Assembly (NCBI RefSeq): GCF_921293095.1
Contig: NC_060258.1
Span: 8,136,607-8,200,606, forward strand
Length of the DNA stretch: 64,000 nucleotides
Direction of reading: 5' to 3'
Origin: Ischnura elegans
Taxonomy: Eukaryota > Arthropoda > Insecta > Odonata > Coenagrionidae
The position numbers and the translations under genes were made by a program. Shown piece by piece: positions 42,974 through 53,796 of this stretch; within the stretch, counting starts at the first letter, position 1; each line of letters starts with the position of its first letter. The notes under the pieces are model-generated. The model was not told the DNA's origin and ran no database searches. It saw only the letters and a list, made by a program, of their open reading frames with translations.

Positions 42974-44920
42974 TCATTTGTACCATCCTTTCAACTGCTT
43001 GTGTATGGCAGGGAAAAGGTAGGCTACTTCTAATACATATCTTTCCGGAACAAGGTCTTCCAAGTTTTTGTTTGTCTTCCTAGCTACTATTGGTGGTTGA
43101 TTTACCTCAATTGGTTCACAGTCAACCAAGTCGATATAATTTTGAGCATCGAAGTTTAGAAATATTTTGTGATTTCCCGGCGAATGGACTGAGGGAAGAG
43201 TTCTCGGGATCGCCACCGGGTCAGGAACTCCATATCTGCCGACGTTTCGATGTCCGACTCAGTCATCGTCCTCAGGGCTGTGAAGTCGGACATCGAAACG
43301 TCGGCAGATATGGAGTTCCTGACCCGGTGGCGATCCCGAAAACTCTTCACTCCATCGTAGGTTAGCTTTGGAAAATTCGAATTTCCTCATTTCCTCCTGC
43401 TGAGTTTCTCTCGATTTCAATGTATTTGTGATGGCCATTGCACGAGTTTGTCTGCGTTCATCGGCTAACATTGCAAGCGAAATATTCTCTGGATGAGCAA
43501 AATTACATTTCCCTGAATCATAGAGTAGCGGCGTAATTTGATGTCTCTATCTATATATTTCATAAGAAGAATCATGTTCATAATATACTTCGGGACTTCT
43601 GTTCAATATTGTCTCAATTTTATTGAAAACCGCATTGGAGCGTAAACTTCGATAACAAATTTTGCCAGGGTCATCAGTTCTTTTGACGGTTCTGAACGAT
43701 AGTTCATTGCAATGAAGCAGGCAAACAAACCAATGCAAAGGTCTTCTTAGGGCCATTTCTATTCTCTTGATTACTCCAGCATGGCTTCCGGTGTTAACCT
43801 CAGTTCCATCGCACACAATTGCTTGGAGTCCATCGATAATGATCATTTCCTCCCCTAGAAAATTCTTTATGGAATCTTAGAGGCCAATAGCTTTGCTGAC
43901 ACATGAGGTGACATGCCATAAGTAGCGTGAACCGGGCTCTTGAACGAGAGTTACATGCTCCTCACCTATTGTTTTTCACTTTGATTGACTATAAACGAAA
44001 GCGGAGTCTTTCCTCTCGTCGAAGTAAAGAGCTTGCAGTTTAACAGTTCCCACATTCATCCGAAGAGACGTGCGCAATCTTTCTCTTTCCCTTCTAAATT
44101 TGTTCTTGTCAACAAAAAGTGCATTGACTCCTTGGGTAACCAACCCGATATCTATTAGGTGCGCAGATGCAAGTGCTGCAGAGGTATGGTTTGACATGCA
44201 GAATTATTCACAGGATAATGCAAATCTTGGCAATTTCAAATTACTTACACTAACCTTTTTCCATTAAATACTCTCCTTCACTTGCATCACATAACTCTCC
44301 GTTCAATGTCATTTAATCACCTGAGTCTTCCGAACAGAAGTGTTATGACAAAATAGGGTGGAACATTCGGGTGTTCCTTTGGTCCTTCTAACCTGCAAAG
44401 CCTCGTCTTCCTATTTTTGGTCTCCTGCACATCGATGGCGCCTATCTTCATTTTCCTGCCAAGTCTCTGTCCTTTGGGAATTCCCATTCTAAACAAGGAA
44501 TTTTCGAAAGAATATCACAAACAGAATCAGTCTCACTAAAGAAATTTACATGCCGCAACATCAAAAAGCTGACGTGCGTGACGAAGAAAGTCTTGCTTTA
44601 GATCAATGAAAGCATTTTTGTTGACAGATCGAAGAATAATGCGATTATTTCCATGATATTGAATAATTTGTAAAACAATTTGCCTATATCCAACAACTGG
44701 GATAGAGGATCTACGCCAAATGCCATCAATGGCATAAGCCACTGTCTCCGCGATTCCCGACAGAGAAATAATGGTATTTTAACTTTCTTCTTCAATGTAC
44801 CGAGAGTACAAAAACACTTTCATCATCTCTTCATAAGTGGGCAAATCATTACCCATTAAATTTTCGGGTGCAGCAAATATCACACACTTCACTCCACACC
44901 TGGTACGCTTTCCCTCTATT
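42974..44920 (-). pseudogene. hAT-like transposase remnant
   Basis: Successive minus-strand frames (near 44880-44536, 44197-43976, 43846-43547 and 43216-42974) read as parts of one protein. They include an AVCDGT..NTG segment followed by a C-x-x-H-containing LVCLLHCNEL-type motif, which resembles the catalytic Asp and CxxH region of hAT-like transposases widespread in arthropods. Stops and frame changes separate them, and a 143-bp hairpin (43201-43343) interrupts the C-terminal part. The product cannot be made from this copy. The family assignment rests on motif pattern and the 8-bp duplication. Confidence 0.6.
43201..43343. repeat. Near-perfect hairpin with AAACGTCGGCAGATATGG arms
   Basis: Arms of about 60 bp flank a CAGTCATCGTCCTCAGGG loop. 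Related AACGTYGGC words occur beside hairpins or inverted repeats at 10200, 20015, 24645 and 48710. It sits inside the transposase remnant. Confidence 0.8.
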
Positions 44921-45827
44921 CTAACCGTTGCGTCAATCCTCCCGTAATCCTTTGGAAGGTTGGTTGGGGGGACACGGGTGGAACTCGATGGTAGCCTCTT
45001 CCTCGTGGTGAGTTCTGGGTAGTTTCTTTACGAAACTAGCAGAGAGCTACTTAGTGAAATGCTTGGTGTTCAGGTTCTGTTTTTTCTAAGCCTTGGCTGA
45101 ATTCCTTGTTGAAAATAGCTCCCCAGGTACGTTATCCGTCATTATGAATTGGTGTTAATTTCCAATAATTTACCTTATTATTACTTTAAGTGGGATTATT
45201 TATTGCCCTATGATGACTTATTTGATAATAAATGAAATTCAATGGAAATAAGTATTATTTTACCTGCAATGTAGCCCCGAAAATGGAGTTTTAGAAATGT
45301 AGGCAAAAATGAGTTGTGTTGTGCGGGTGGTCTATACTCTAATTTTGTTGTTAATTCATAGTCATTTTTTTAACCATAGATTTTGTCAACAAAACTTCAA
45401 ATTTCATTTTCATAAACTATAAACATGAATCCACTCTTTGATATTATCCATTATTCCGTATTTTCATAAAATTCGTCTTCATAGCCGTTTGATTCTGAAA
45501 TCAGCCTGATTTTTCGCAAAATTTTAAACTTTAGAGCTCGGGCGGCAGTGGTTAATATTATCCGATTTGAAAAAAATTTTGTGTGCGAGATCCTTATATC
45601 ATTTCGCAACTTTCCCGCACAGGGCAAATTTGATCAGGAAAAAAAACCTTTTTTCGGCCCACCCTAATGTACATGGCACACCGGGCCCTCGAGGTAGACG
45701 ACATCCTCCAGATGGTCGTGGCTTGCATTGCGTTCCAAGGTGAGATCGGAGAAATTTGGATTCGGTGAATTTTAGGATCACAAATTATCTATGCGTTAAA
45801 TTCCTTTTGGGAAATGCTCGATTGGTA

Positions 45828-46160
45828 ATACAGTAAAACCTCTATGTAGCGAACCTCTTTACATCCTAAACCTCCATACATCACACCACCCGTCTGATTT
45901 ACATGTAAATTTATTGGCAAACCTCTTTGTAGTGAACCTCTTTATATCGTAAAACCTCCACTTATCATACCAAGAAGATACTCCCGAGACGGCCTAACTA
46001 CCTCCACAAATTGTACCAAGACAACTAGAGACCATTATCACAGCCGCGATTACGTACATGGAATGGAATTTTCAGCGATAAATGTTTTACCCTTATTTTT
46101 CTTCTTATACACTGTGCTCTTTACTGTGCTGTAATTTTCACTTTAATCATTAGTTATGTA
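45828..46160. mobile_element. Tigger-like MITE (CAGTAAAACCTCT tip), copy 1
   Basis: Begins ACAGTAAAACCTCTATG and shares about 330 bp with 51083-51415. CAGTARAACCTC tips are common in pogo/Tigger-type MITEs. Internal words AACCTCTTTACATC repeat. Shorter relatives start at 41870, 46229 and 46810. Confidence 0.65.
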
Positions 46161-46410
46161 CGCTCCAGATGGTCGTGGCCTAAACTTCCTACCAAGGTGA
46201 GCAAATAGAAGTAACTATGAAAAGTAAATACAGTAAAACCTCTACAGTGAAATGTCTTTATAACAAAAATCCTACGAACTGCCGAAATTTTTTCGTTAAA
46301 CTGAAATTTCGTTGCATTGAAATGTGCAAAAAATATCGTATGGAACCTATATGAATGAAAGAACGTCAAATAAACACATAATGAAACATACAAAATACAT
46401 ATTTTGGCAA
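46154..46410 (+). repeat. Third partial copy of exon b end plus intron
   Basis: TACGCTCCAGATGGTCGTGGCC at 46157 and the following donor region repeat 41798-42050. This includes intron sequence down to ACATATTTTGGC. The coding part is only about 40 bp. With the copy at 42048 it shows tandem duplication of a roughly 350-bp unit. Confidence 0.75.
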
Positions 46411-47027
46411 ATGCAATCGAAAAAAATACTAAAAAATCGGATTATCACATTCAAAGCGGGCCCGATTTTTCAATAAAAGTCATTAAAATCGCCTGTTAAA
46501 ATGAGAAAGAAAAACAAAGAGAGGTTTCCACGCCATAACTTAAGTTCAAATGCTACTATTTACAAACGGTGCACGCCGTTGGAAAGAGTGAAGCTTGCTG
46601 AAGGCCATGCACATGACCGGAAGACTCGGAAGTGGATATAAGTCACGTACGGAGGCGGAGAAAGGCCCCCTGACAAGGACCGAAGGACAAGGCACGTGAA
46701 TTGGCGTGCTCCACATCTAGGCTTTGACGGGACAACGTCAATCGACGTGCTCTGCGCTGAATGTGTTAAACAGGCATTTTCATGGAAATTTCCACATAAC
46801 ATCATGATACAGTAAAACCTCTATGCAGTGAACCTCTTGCCATCATAAACCTCCATAGTCCATTCTACGCAAATTGCGGTTTAAATACAATGAAAGTCCA
46901 GTCATCGCAACTATGTCGCATTTATTCACGCGTGCATCGCATCTATATCGCATTTGCGATTTTCACGTATCACCATTCATAATATGTATTTGGGTTGTGA
47001 TTCGCTTCCTGATGTCCTAAGTGACTG

Positions 47028-47126
47028 AGATATCGTCATTTAAAAGTCTAAAAGCGTGAAATACGTACTCCAGAAGTAATAATCTTTCAATGTAGGCAGT
47101 AAAAATGTAATAGGAAACCACCCTAT
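47028..47126 (-). mobile_element. MITE family A, copy 8, end fragment
   Basis: Only the outer 100 bp of one end is present. It ends CCACCCTA followed by TTG, and lies 80 bp before the LDLa exon. Confidence 0.8.
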
Positions 47127-47205
47127 TGTTGTGCGGTATCCGAATCAGAATCGGAATCGCTAAAATTTTGGAGTGGACCAATAACTAATAGTATTCCATT
47201 TTCAG

Positions 47206-47361
47206 AATGTGATGGCAGTAGTGTTCCATCTTCGCTGTTCCACTGCGGATATGGGCTGTGTATCTCGAGGCTGTTGGTCAACGATGGCGTCATCAACTGC
47301 CCGTTTGGCAATTGTTTAGACGAGGGGTCCTGCGAACAAGCCAAACAATTACATCTCACTG
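47206..47361 (+). CDS. Host gene exon c: LDL-receptor class A module
   Basis: The acceptor TCCATTTTCAG and donor CTG/GTGAGT bound a symmetrical phase 1-1 exon of 156 bp. It encodes six cysteines in LDLa order (CDGSS, FHC, GLC, INC, GNC, GSC) with acidic residues around the last cysteines (NDG, LDE) that fit the calcium-binding loop. Phase 1-1 single-exon modules are typical of shuffled extracellular domains. The split codon with exon b restores a Glu. Confidence 0.75.
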
Positions 47362-47556
47362 GTGAGTGCATTACACGGCTCTCTTCGTAGAAAGACCACA
47401 GCACTGAAATACGGCAAATAATTGTCTGTAAAAAAAGCAAGATACCCGAGTTTGAGGATCTCTAGCGTCTAAACGAAGCAATCAGTTTCAATGCGACAAA
47501 AAACATACGAAAGAGCTCTATTCGCTATGCGCTATTTTATAAGCCTATTTACCCTA

Positions 47557-47953
47557 GTAGCACCAAAAGGATGATATCTAGATTTAATACGTACCATAGT
47601 ATACACTGTGTACATATAATATCTGTATAAAATACATGCAAATGTCCTCTACCACGCAGATCATATCTAGATATTATACGTATTGTATCTGCTGCCATAA
47701 TATGGATTTTACATAGATTAAATACGTATAACTCGTCGTAAATCTGTATATTATTCATATCTTATACATGTCTGATGATCCTGGTTACGCCGTAAGGATA
47801 TTATTTGTGTATTTTCAAGATTTTGGTATACATTAAGGACGATGGATCATGAGACATGTATAAAATATGTATAATATACAGATTTTCAAATCTGTAGACC
47901 GATTTATTTCGAAATCTTTTAAAAATATACAGATATAATCCTTTTGGTGCTAC
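47557..47953. mobile_element. MITE with GTAGCACCAAAAGGAT tips, 397 bp
   Basis: The ends GTAGCACCAAAAGGAT and ATCCTTTTGGTGCTAC are perfect 16-bp inverted repeats. The interior is AT-rich with TCTAGATATTA-type palindromes and is related to 40070-40500. The right end abuts a truncated family A copy. Target duplication is unclear. Confidence 0.75.
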
Positions 47954-47955
47954 CT

Positions 47956-48565
47956 TGAGTACATATTTCACACTTTTAGATTTTTAAATGACGATATCTA
48001 TTTTTCGCGATTAAATGAAAAGTGAAAATTTTCAAACGCGCGAAAACGCGACCGCTAAGTATGAATGCCGGGAAAAACTCTGTGTGACGTGGTTCTGGTT
48101 CCCGCTGCCGCAAGTGAAGTGACCTTGGGGCGAGGCTTTGAGCGCTGATATGACGCAGGATGCAAGCAGGTGGCAGAGTACCCTGCTAGCAGGTAGCACT
48201 TGGCTTAAATAAGGATTATTAGTACCTTTTCAAACGAAGGAAATTTTCCGACCTTAGCCAGTTTTAATAGGTGATCATTAAGAGATGTTTCGCTGAGCTC
48301 TGTGCCTCATGCATGAATTGGTAACCTCAGATGATGTAAAACTCCTATCTACTCGTGTAGAAACTAGGTCCCTGTGACGTCACGTGGAGTGGCATCGCAT
48401 GGGCGCCAATCCGGCCCTTTTCAAATGAGGATAAAAATGGACCATTGCCATTCGTCTAAACCGTTATTTCTAAAACGAAATAATTTTTATATTATGAATA
48501 CACTAATGGTGGGTAACGAATCGCAATCAATGCCGTTCGTTTTCTTTGATGAAGGAAACTACCAT
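47956..48565 (+). mobile_element. MITE family A, copy 9, left end lost
   Basis: Forward copy that begins at the TTGAGTACATATTTCACAC position of the consensus, after the previous MITE, and runs to GGAAACTACCATT (degenerate right tip). The short open frame at 48374 is the usual family A shadow. Confidence 0.8.
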
Positions 48566-49882
48566 TTTATGCTTGCCAGATTTATATCCACGCAGGTCCA
48601 TTGTCCTCCGCGACAACAATTGGGACTCGACCAATCCGGCCCCTCCTAATGCTGAGCTTCAACGGTCACTTCAAATTTTCTGTCAGTGGCCGTATAGCGA
48701 GTCGGTACCCGAAACGTCGGCGCTCTTTTATAGCCTTAACCGTGCGGTATCCCGAGAAGATTTTTTACATGCTGTTCGCCGGTAAAGAGTAAAATCATGC
48801 ATGCGAAAGAAAATTTATTTCTACGTTGTATCATGTACTTTAAAAAATCTTCGGCTCGATAGTATTTCCCGTACTTAATTTTTCCTCAAAAAAAGTACCT
48901 GTTTTTTTGCGCGTAAAATCAAGTTGCCCAACTTTGAGCGCTTGGAATTCTCATAGTTTTTGTTCCTGTGACTTGCAATTTTGATGTAAAGAAGCCACAT
49001 CTATTACACAACTATTCTGCAAAAAAATAGTTCAAAAAAATTCTGGCTACAATTTAGGGTGTTTCTGGCTAATTTTGAGTCACTGAATCTGAAAATGGCC
49101 TCCGTTTTTTTTTCCATCGCCCTCCATTTTTACGCAACCCCTAAATCGGGGAAAACAACCCCTTATCTAAACTTATCGCTTTTCAAGGGATTATGTAATC
49201 TGCTTCTGATTGAAAAAAACTGACGTTTTAAGGCTATCAGGGTCAAGATAGAGACAAACTTCACTGGGGTTGAAAAGATTTAGGGAGTGAAAATGGAAAA
49301 AAAACTTAAAAAAACATTAAATTAACCATTTTTCTTCGTTTTTTTAATGACATATGATATGGTAGCTAATGGAAAAGTTTTTAAAGGGATGAATACACTT
49401 CACCCCTCCTATTTTGTAAAGCCGTGTGTAGCCGTAAAGTATTTACGCCGTGACTTAGCGATGGTGAAACTGGAGAGGAAGGGAATAGCAGGAGTGTAGG
49501 CAGCAAGGGAAGTAGAAGTGGAGGCATTATAATTCATAGCCAGGCGCTCGCCTACGTAGACAAATTACCAAAATTCCTGGTTTCCTCTAATTGCTGCCGT
49601 GCGATGGGGTGATCACATGCCCATTACCTTCACGGAAGCTCAGTGTTCATGTTATCTAAACAGTCGCGCAGCGAAAATGTGGAAAAATAGTATTAAATTG
49701 TTTGATTTGCATGAATTATGAGAATTACGTGAAATATAATTGAAAGTTTGGATTATTCGTGTTTTCCGATTATTCGTGCCGCCTTTACCCCATTATTAGC
49801 TAGGATAATTAGGAGTACGCTGCACGTGAAAATTACAATACAAATTCACCAACTGTTGCTCATATTCTTCCACAGACGACTA
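48566..49882. other. Intron sequence, mostly unassigned repeats
   Basis: Contains an ACCCGAAACGTCGGC word at 48708-48722 and the reverse partner (48790-49010) of the repeat at 23540. AT-rich sequence follows. No exon with splice sites was recognised. Confidence 0.4.
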
Positions 49883-50543
49883 CAGGGTAGTTTATTTCAT
49901 CAAAGATTACGAAAGGCATTGATTGCGATTTGTTACCTACCTTTATTGTATTCATAATGTACAAATTATTTGGTTTTAGAAAAACCAGTCTAGAAAAATG
50001 GCAATGGTCAATTTTATCCTCATTTGAAAAAGGCCAGATTGGCGCCCATGCGATACCACTCCACGTGATGTCACAGGGATCTAGTTTCTATACAACTAGA
50101 TAGGAGTTTTACATTGTCTGAGATTACTAATGCATGCATGAGGCACAGAGCTCAGGGAAACATGTCACAATAATCACCTATTAAAGTTATATGGTTGGAA
50201 AGTTTTCTTCGTTTGATAGGGTATTAATAATCCTTATTTAAGCCAAGCGCTACGAGCTAGCCGGGTAGTCTGCCACCTGCTAGCAGCCTGCACCGCGGAG
50301 GCGCACCTATCCTCGCCCCAAGGTCACCTAATTTGCGGCAGCGGGAACCAGAATTACGTCAAACGGCGTTTTCCCAGCATTCATATTAGCCGTCGCGTTT
50401 TCGATTGTGCTTGAAAATTTTCACTTTTCATTTAATCGCGAAAAATAGATATCGTCATTTAAAAATCTAAAAGTGTGAAATGCGTACTCAAGGAGTAATA
50501 ATCTTTCTATTTAGGCAATAAAAAATCATAGGAAACCACCCTA
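49883..50543 (-). mobile_element. MITE family A, copy 10
   Basis: Reverse, nearly full-length copy; right tip CCACCCTA before TTG; left tip degenerate (ACAGGGTAG). The octamer has decayed to TGATGTCA. Confidence 0.8.
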
Positions 50544-50592
50544 TTGAATCCATAAATACACACGTTTGTCTTCGTAGGCAAGTTAACATCCG

Positions 50593-50741
50593 GTGGTAAG
50601 TACACAGACAGCACAGAATCCTCCGTATCTAATTCGTATGCAGATAGTATCCATTGACGAAAAGCGACGGAGCGGAAGTCAATGGTTACTATCTGCATAC
50701 GCATTAGATACGGAGGATTCTGTGCTGTCTGCGTACCTACC
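50593..50741. repeat. Long fold-back repeat, copy 2
   Basis: Partner of 8045-8195. The inner arms are shared. The outer arms (GGTGGTAAGTACACAGACA paired with TGTCTGCGTACCTACCAC) differ from copy 1 but remain complementary to each other. Confidence 0.85.
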
Positions 50742-50945
50742 ACAAAATCTTCAAAAGAAAGCCATATCTCAACTATAGGGTTAATAATTACATGGAATGC
50801 GTTTTAGTTTCTCGTATTATGACTTATACACAAGTATAGCTCATACTACACACATGTTATTTTGCTTGTTTGTGTTAGAATTCTAATCTTTCCTTGTTTA
50901 AGTTCATTAATACAACCCTGCTCTCTATTCTTCTTGTTGCGACAG

Positions 50946-51053
50946 TATTCCCAGATGGTGGAGCCACTGGCGGAGGAGGCGTTGCTGCTAGGATTGACGA
51001 TCAAGCCCCGCCACAGACCACACCAATGGCAAGACCACAGAGTCAAGGATCAA
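50946..51053 (+). CDS. Host gene exon d (probable): Gly/Pro-rich linker
   Basis: The acceptor TTGTTGCGACAG precedes and the donor TCAA/GTAATT follows. It enters in phase 1 (GTA, Val, with exon c) and leaves one base. It encodes an FPDGG start, a Gly-rich run and a Pro/Gln segment (APPQTTP), as in flexible linkers after extracellular modules. There are no cysteines and no membrane segment. Confidence is lower than for exons a-c because the only support is splice signals and phase. Confidence 0.5.
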
Positions 51054-51082
51054 GTAATTAATCTCATTTATTCAAGTAAAGT

Positions 51083-51716
51083 ACAGTAAAACCTCTATGT
51101 AGCGAACCTCTTTACATCGTAAACCTCCATACTTCATACGACCCCAACGGTCCCGTCAGATTTACTTGTGCATTTATGGGCAAACCTCTTTGTAGTGAAC
51201 CTCTTTATATCGTAAAACCTCCACTTATCGTACCAAAGAGACACCCCCGAGACTGCCTAACTACCTCCTTAAATCGTACCGAGACAACTAGAGACCTTTA
51301 ATGCAGCCGCGATTACGTACATGGAATGACATTTTCAGCGATAAACGTTTCACACTTGTTTTTCTTGTACACCTTTATTAATACGCTGCAATTTTTACTT
51401 TAACCATTAGTTGTGGCCATTTTGTTCCATATGAGAGCATACCTAACAGTATATAATAAAAAAGTATCCTTAACTATCCTAATCATTTTCAGTGACTGTT
51501 GAATTAAGAGAGATCAAATAATTTGGATAGTTAGATACCTTTTTTCTTATTTACTGTTTGGTATGCACTCATGTTGAACAAAATGGCCACAACTAATGGT
51601 TAGTCATAATAGGGTGGTGTCCTATTACATTAAAACCTCTTTACATCGTAATGGAGAGGACCGAAATTTGGGCAATTCGATGTATGGAGGTTCATTATAT
51701 AGAGGTTTCAGTGATA
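51083..51716. mobile_element. Tigger-like MITE, copy 2, holding a hairpin insertion
   Basis: It starts CAGTAAAACCTCTATG and appears to end near GTATGGAGGTTC...AGAGGTTTCAGTG. Between them lies a hairpin (51404-51600; arms ACCATTAGTTGTGGCCATTT and its complement) and a TAGGGTGGTGTCC tip at 51610 after AA. Confidence 0.6.
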
Positions 51717-52083
51717 GGCACCACTTTTACGTATCCTTCGGAAATGAACGGCAGTATACTTTTAATACAGTACAGTACAGTAATGGTCTTTTAAACTATT
51801 ATATTTATGTATTCAAACAATCATGCATGGATTAGTGAACATGTGCTTATTATTTAATAATAACAGAAATATTTAATAATAACAGAAATATTTAATAATA
51901 ACAGGACTATCGCATGATTTTTACCATGATTCGAGAGAAAACGATGTGATCTCTCTCAATTCAACAGTCACTTAAAATAATTTGGATAGTTAGATACCTT
52001 TTTTCTTATTTACTGTTTGGTATGCACTCATGTTGAACAAAATGGCCACAACTAATGGTTAGTCATAATAGGGTGGTGTCCCA
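51518..52083. repeat. Direct repeat of ~107 bp (51518-51625 and 51977-52083)
   Basis: The two segments, from AATAATTTGGATAGTTAGAT to AATAGGGTGGTGTCC, are nearly identical. A partial inverted copy lies at 51404-51480. They probably come from two insertions of one TIR element sharing the TAGGGTGG tip. Confidence 0.75.
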
Positions 52084-52479
52084 TTACATTATTACAGGGC
52101 TGGAGGCATAATGCTCAGCGACCGCTGATGCGTCCCACTGATGTTGTATAAATATTTTACTTGAATATTAATTCAAGCCCTAACATTGCATGCATGCCCA
52201 TACTTATTTAGCTTCATAGAAAACGCTCGCCTTTTTCTTGGTGTCAACATTTAAGAAAGTAAATTTATACACGTACAGTTGCGGACCTCAAATCCCGAAT
52301 TCTTAGACCTGGAAAATCAGGACCGTCCTCAAGGATCAGTTTGCTACATAAGCATCCACTTGCGCAGCGAGGTTAAATATTTGGGGTTAAAACCCCCCCT
52401 TAGTTCATAGAAGTTTGTAAGTTTAATCCATTTATTTAATTGGATTATTATTACTTATAGAATTTACTTATAGAATACT

Positions 52480-52942
52480 ATTAGAAGTAAGGAAACAATT
52501 CATCAGATGCTACATATGGAGTATGTTTCTCTATGGAAGCCAGGCTTGGACGTTGACAGCAGCAGAGAAGTCAAGAGTGGAAGCATTCGAAATGTGGTGC
52601 TGCCGAAGAATGATGAAGATAAAATGGATTGACCGTGTGAGTAACCATGAAGTGCTAAGGAGAGTAGGAGAAAAGAGAAGCCTCCTAAAAACATTAAGCA
52701 GAAGAAGGGCCAACTTAGTTGGCCACATTTTGAGGCACGATGGTCTGATGAAGACAATCGTTGAAGGACAAGTGGAAGGGAAAAAGGGCAAGGGACGGCC
52801 CCGAATGAGTTATATAGGACAGGTTATAAAGGATGTAAAAGAGAATAAATATGTAGCTATGAAAAGATTAGCGGATAGGAGAGAGAAATGGAGAGCTGCG
52901 TCAAACCAATCCTAGGATTATTAACTGATGATGATGATGATG
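52480..52942 (+). mobile_element. 5'-truncated RTE-like retrotransposon end with (TGA)n tail
   Basis: An open frame (about 52523-52915) encodes the C-terminal end of an endonuclease-reverse transcriptase family protein (EAFEMWCCRRMMKIKW, LVGHILRHDG, GRPRMSYI). A (GAT)n tail follows. ATAGAATACT flanks the element at 52470-52479 and 52943-52952. The related repeat at 54718-54830 shows the uninterrupted site. Confidence 0.85.
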
Positions 52943-53174
52943 ATAGAATACTGTAAGGATTTATAAAATATCCCTCAGAAAGCCGTAAAACTCACCATTT
53001 TGAACCATTTATCTGAAAAACTTTCTGGGGTAGGGCCCCCGCACCTCATATATCTATCCTGGCGGGTATTCCACACACACAGACAACCCAGTATCAGTTA
53101 CGCCTAAAAACCCCGCCCGCTAACCCTTAATTCCTGGCTGCACCCCTGTAAGCATCTACGTAGATGTGTCATGA

Positions 53175-53500
53175 GTAGAGATACGTGAAAATCGCACTTT
53201 CATTTTTATTTTATCGCACTTTCAATAACAGTTTATCGCATTTTGTAGCGTCTATTTTCTTATATTCGTAATGAGGTAGACGACGATGAAATGTAGCAAA
53301 AGACAGTTATATGACAAAATACAGAATATTTCAAATAATTATGTTGTAGAGCAATTACAAATTAAGGAATAAGACATATAATGGTGGAGGAGTAGCTTGC
53401 CCGCGCCCAATTGTGGTTCGCGGCCACGTGTAGAGTCCCAGCCAACTAGCAGCTGGCCATTCGCTCACATGCTTTAAGCGGCGAGTGTCGGCGGAGCATT
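53175..53500. repeat. hAT family fragment (left half) related to 40596-40930
   Basis: Starts TAGAGATACGTGAAAATCGCA and follows the other copy through CAGCTGGCC and GGCGGAGCATTTT, then diverges. Confidence 0.75.
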
Positions 53501-53701
53501 TTGCACACACGGGGACTTTTCAGGATTTCATTAGAGTGGAATCCTTGAGGTTCATGCAAATTTTCAGCTTGTTGGCAATTTGCTTGTTGACGATGCAAGG
53601 GTCAATGTCTATTTTGACCGGGCTAAATGCAGGGTCGACTAAGAATACAGCCCTAAGAATACGGGCCTAAATTTCTGCATTCTTTTTTTTTCTCACGCTA
53701 G

Positions 53702-53796
53702 TGAGCACAGGCAATCAGGATACATTTTCTGTGCAGCTTGCGGACTTGCGGGAGCAGTTTGCAGACATATCCCAAAAAAATACTGCAATCTTGAAG
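53702..53796 (+). CDS. Host gene exon e (probable): helical segment
   Basis: A run of T and CACGCTAG acceptor precedes and the donor AAG/GTGAGT follows. It enters in phase 1 (ATG across the junction with exon d) and leaves in phase 0, matching the last exon. It encodes a hydrophilic, probably helical segment (VQLADLREQFADI). It could instead belong, with exon f, to a different gene whose other exons were not recognised. Confidence 0.5.

Larger units (their letters stand above)
42114..45666 (-). mobile_element. hAT-like DNA transposon with ~700-bp TIRs, 8-bp duplication ATGTACAT
   Basis: The 3,553-bp element starts TAGGGTGGGCCGAAAAAAGG and ends in its complement. ATGTACAT flanks it on both sides (42106-42113 and 45667-45674). 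Because it lies in a duplicated exon, the empty site can be read from exon b and confirms the boundaries. The inverted arms run about 42114-42830 and 44950-45666 and are nearly identical, which is unusually long for hAT. The 8-bp duplication fits the hAT nTnnnnAn preference, and the tip fits the YARNG pattern. Confidence 0.85.
42048..45738 (+). pseudogene. Duplicated 3' half of exon b, split by a hAT transposon
   Basis: Segments 42048-42113 and 45675-45738 together repeat the exon b region from TGGCGCGTTCTCGC through the donor CCAAG/GTGAG, with about 80 percent identity and an open frame. No acceptor precedes it, because the duplication starts inside the exon. It is therefore a relic that may never have been spliced in. 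The flanking intron is also repeated (see 46154-46410). Confidence 0.75.
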
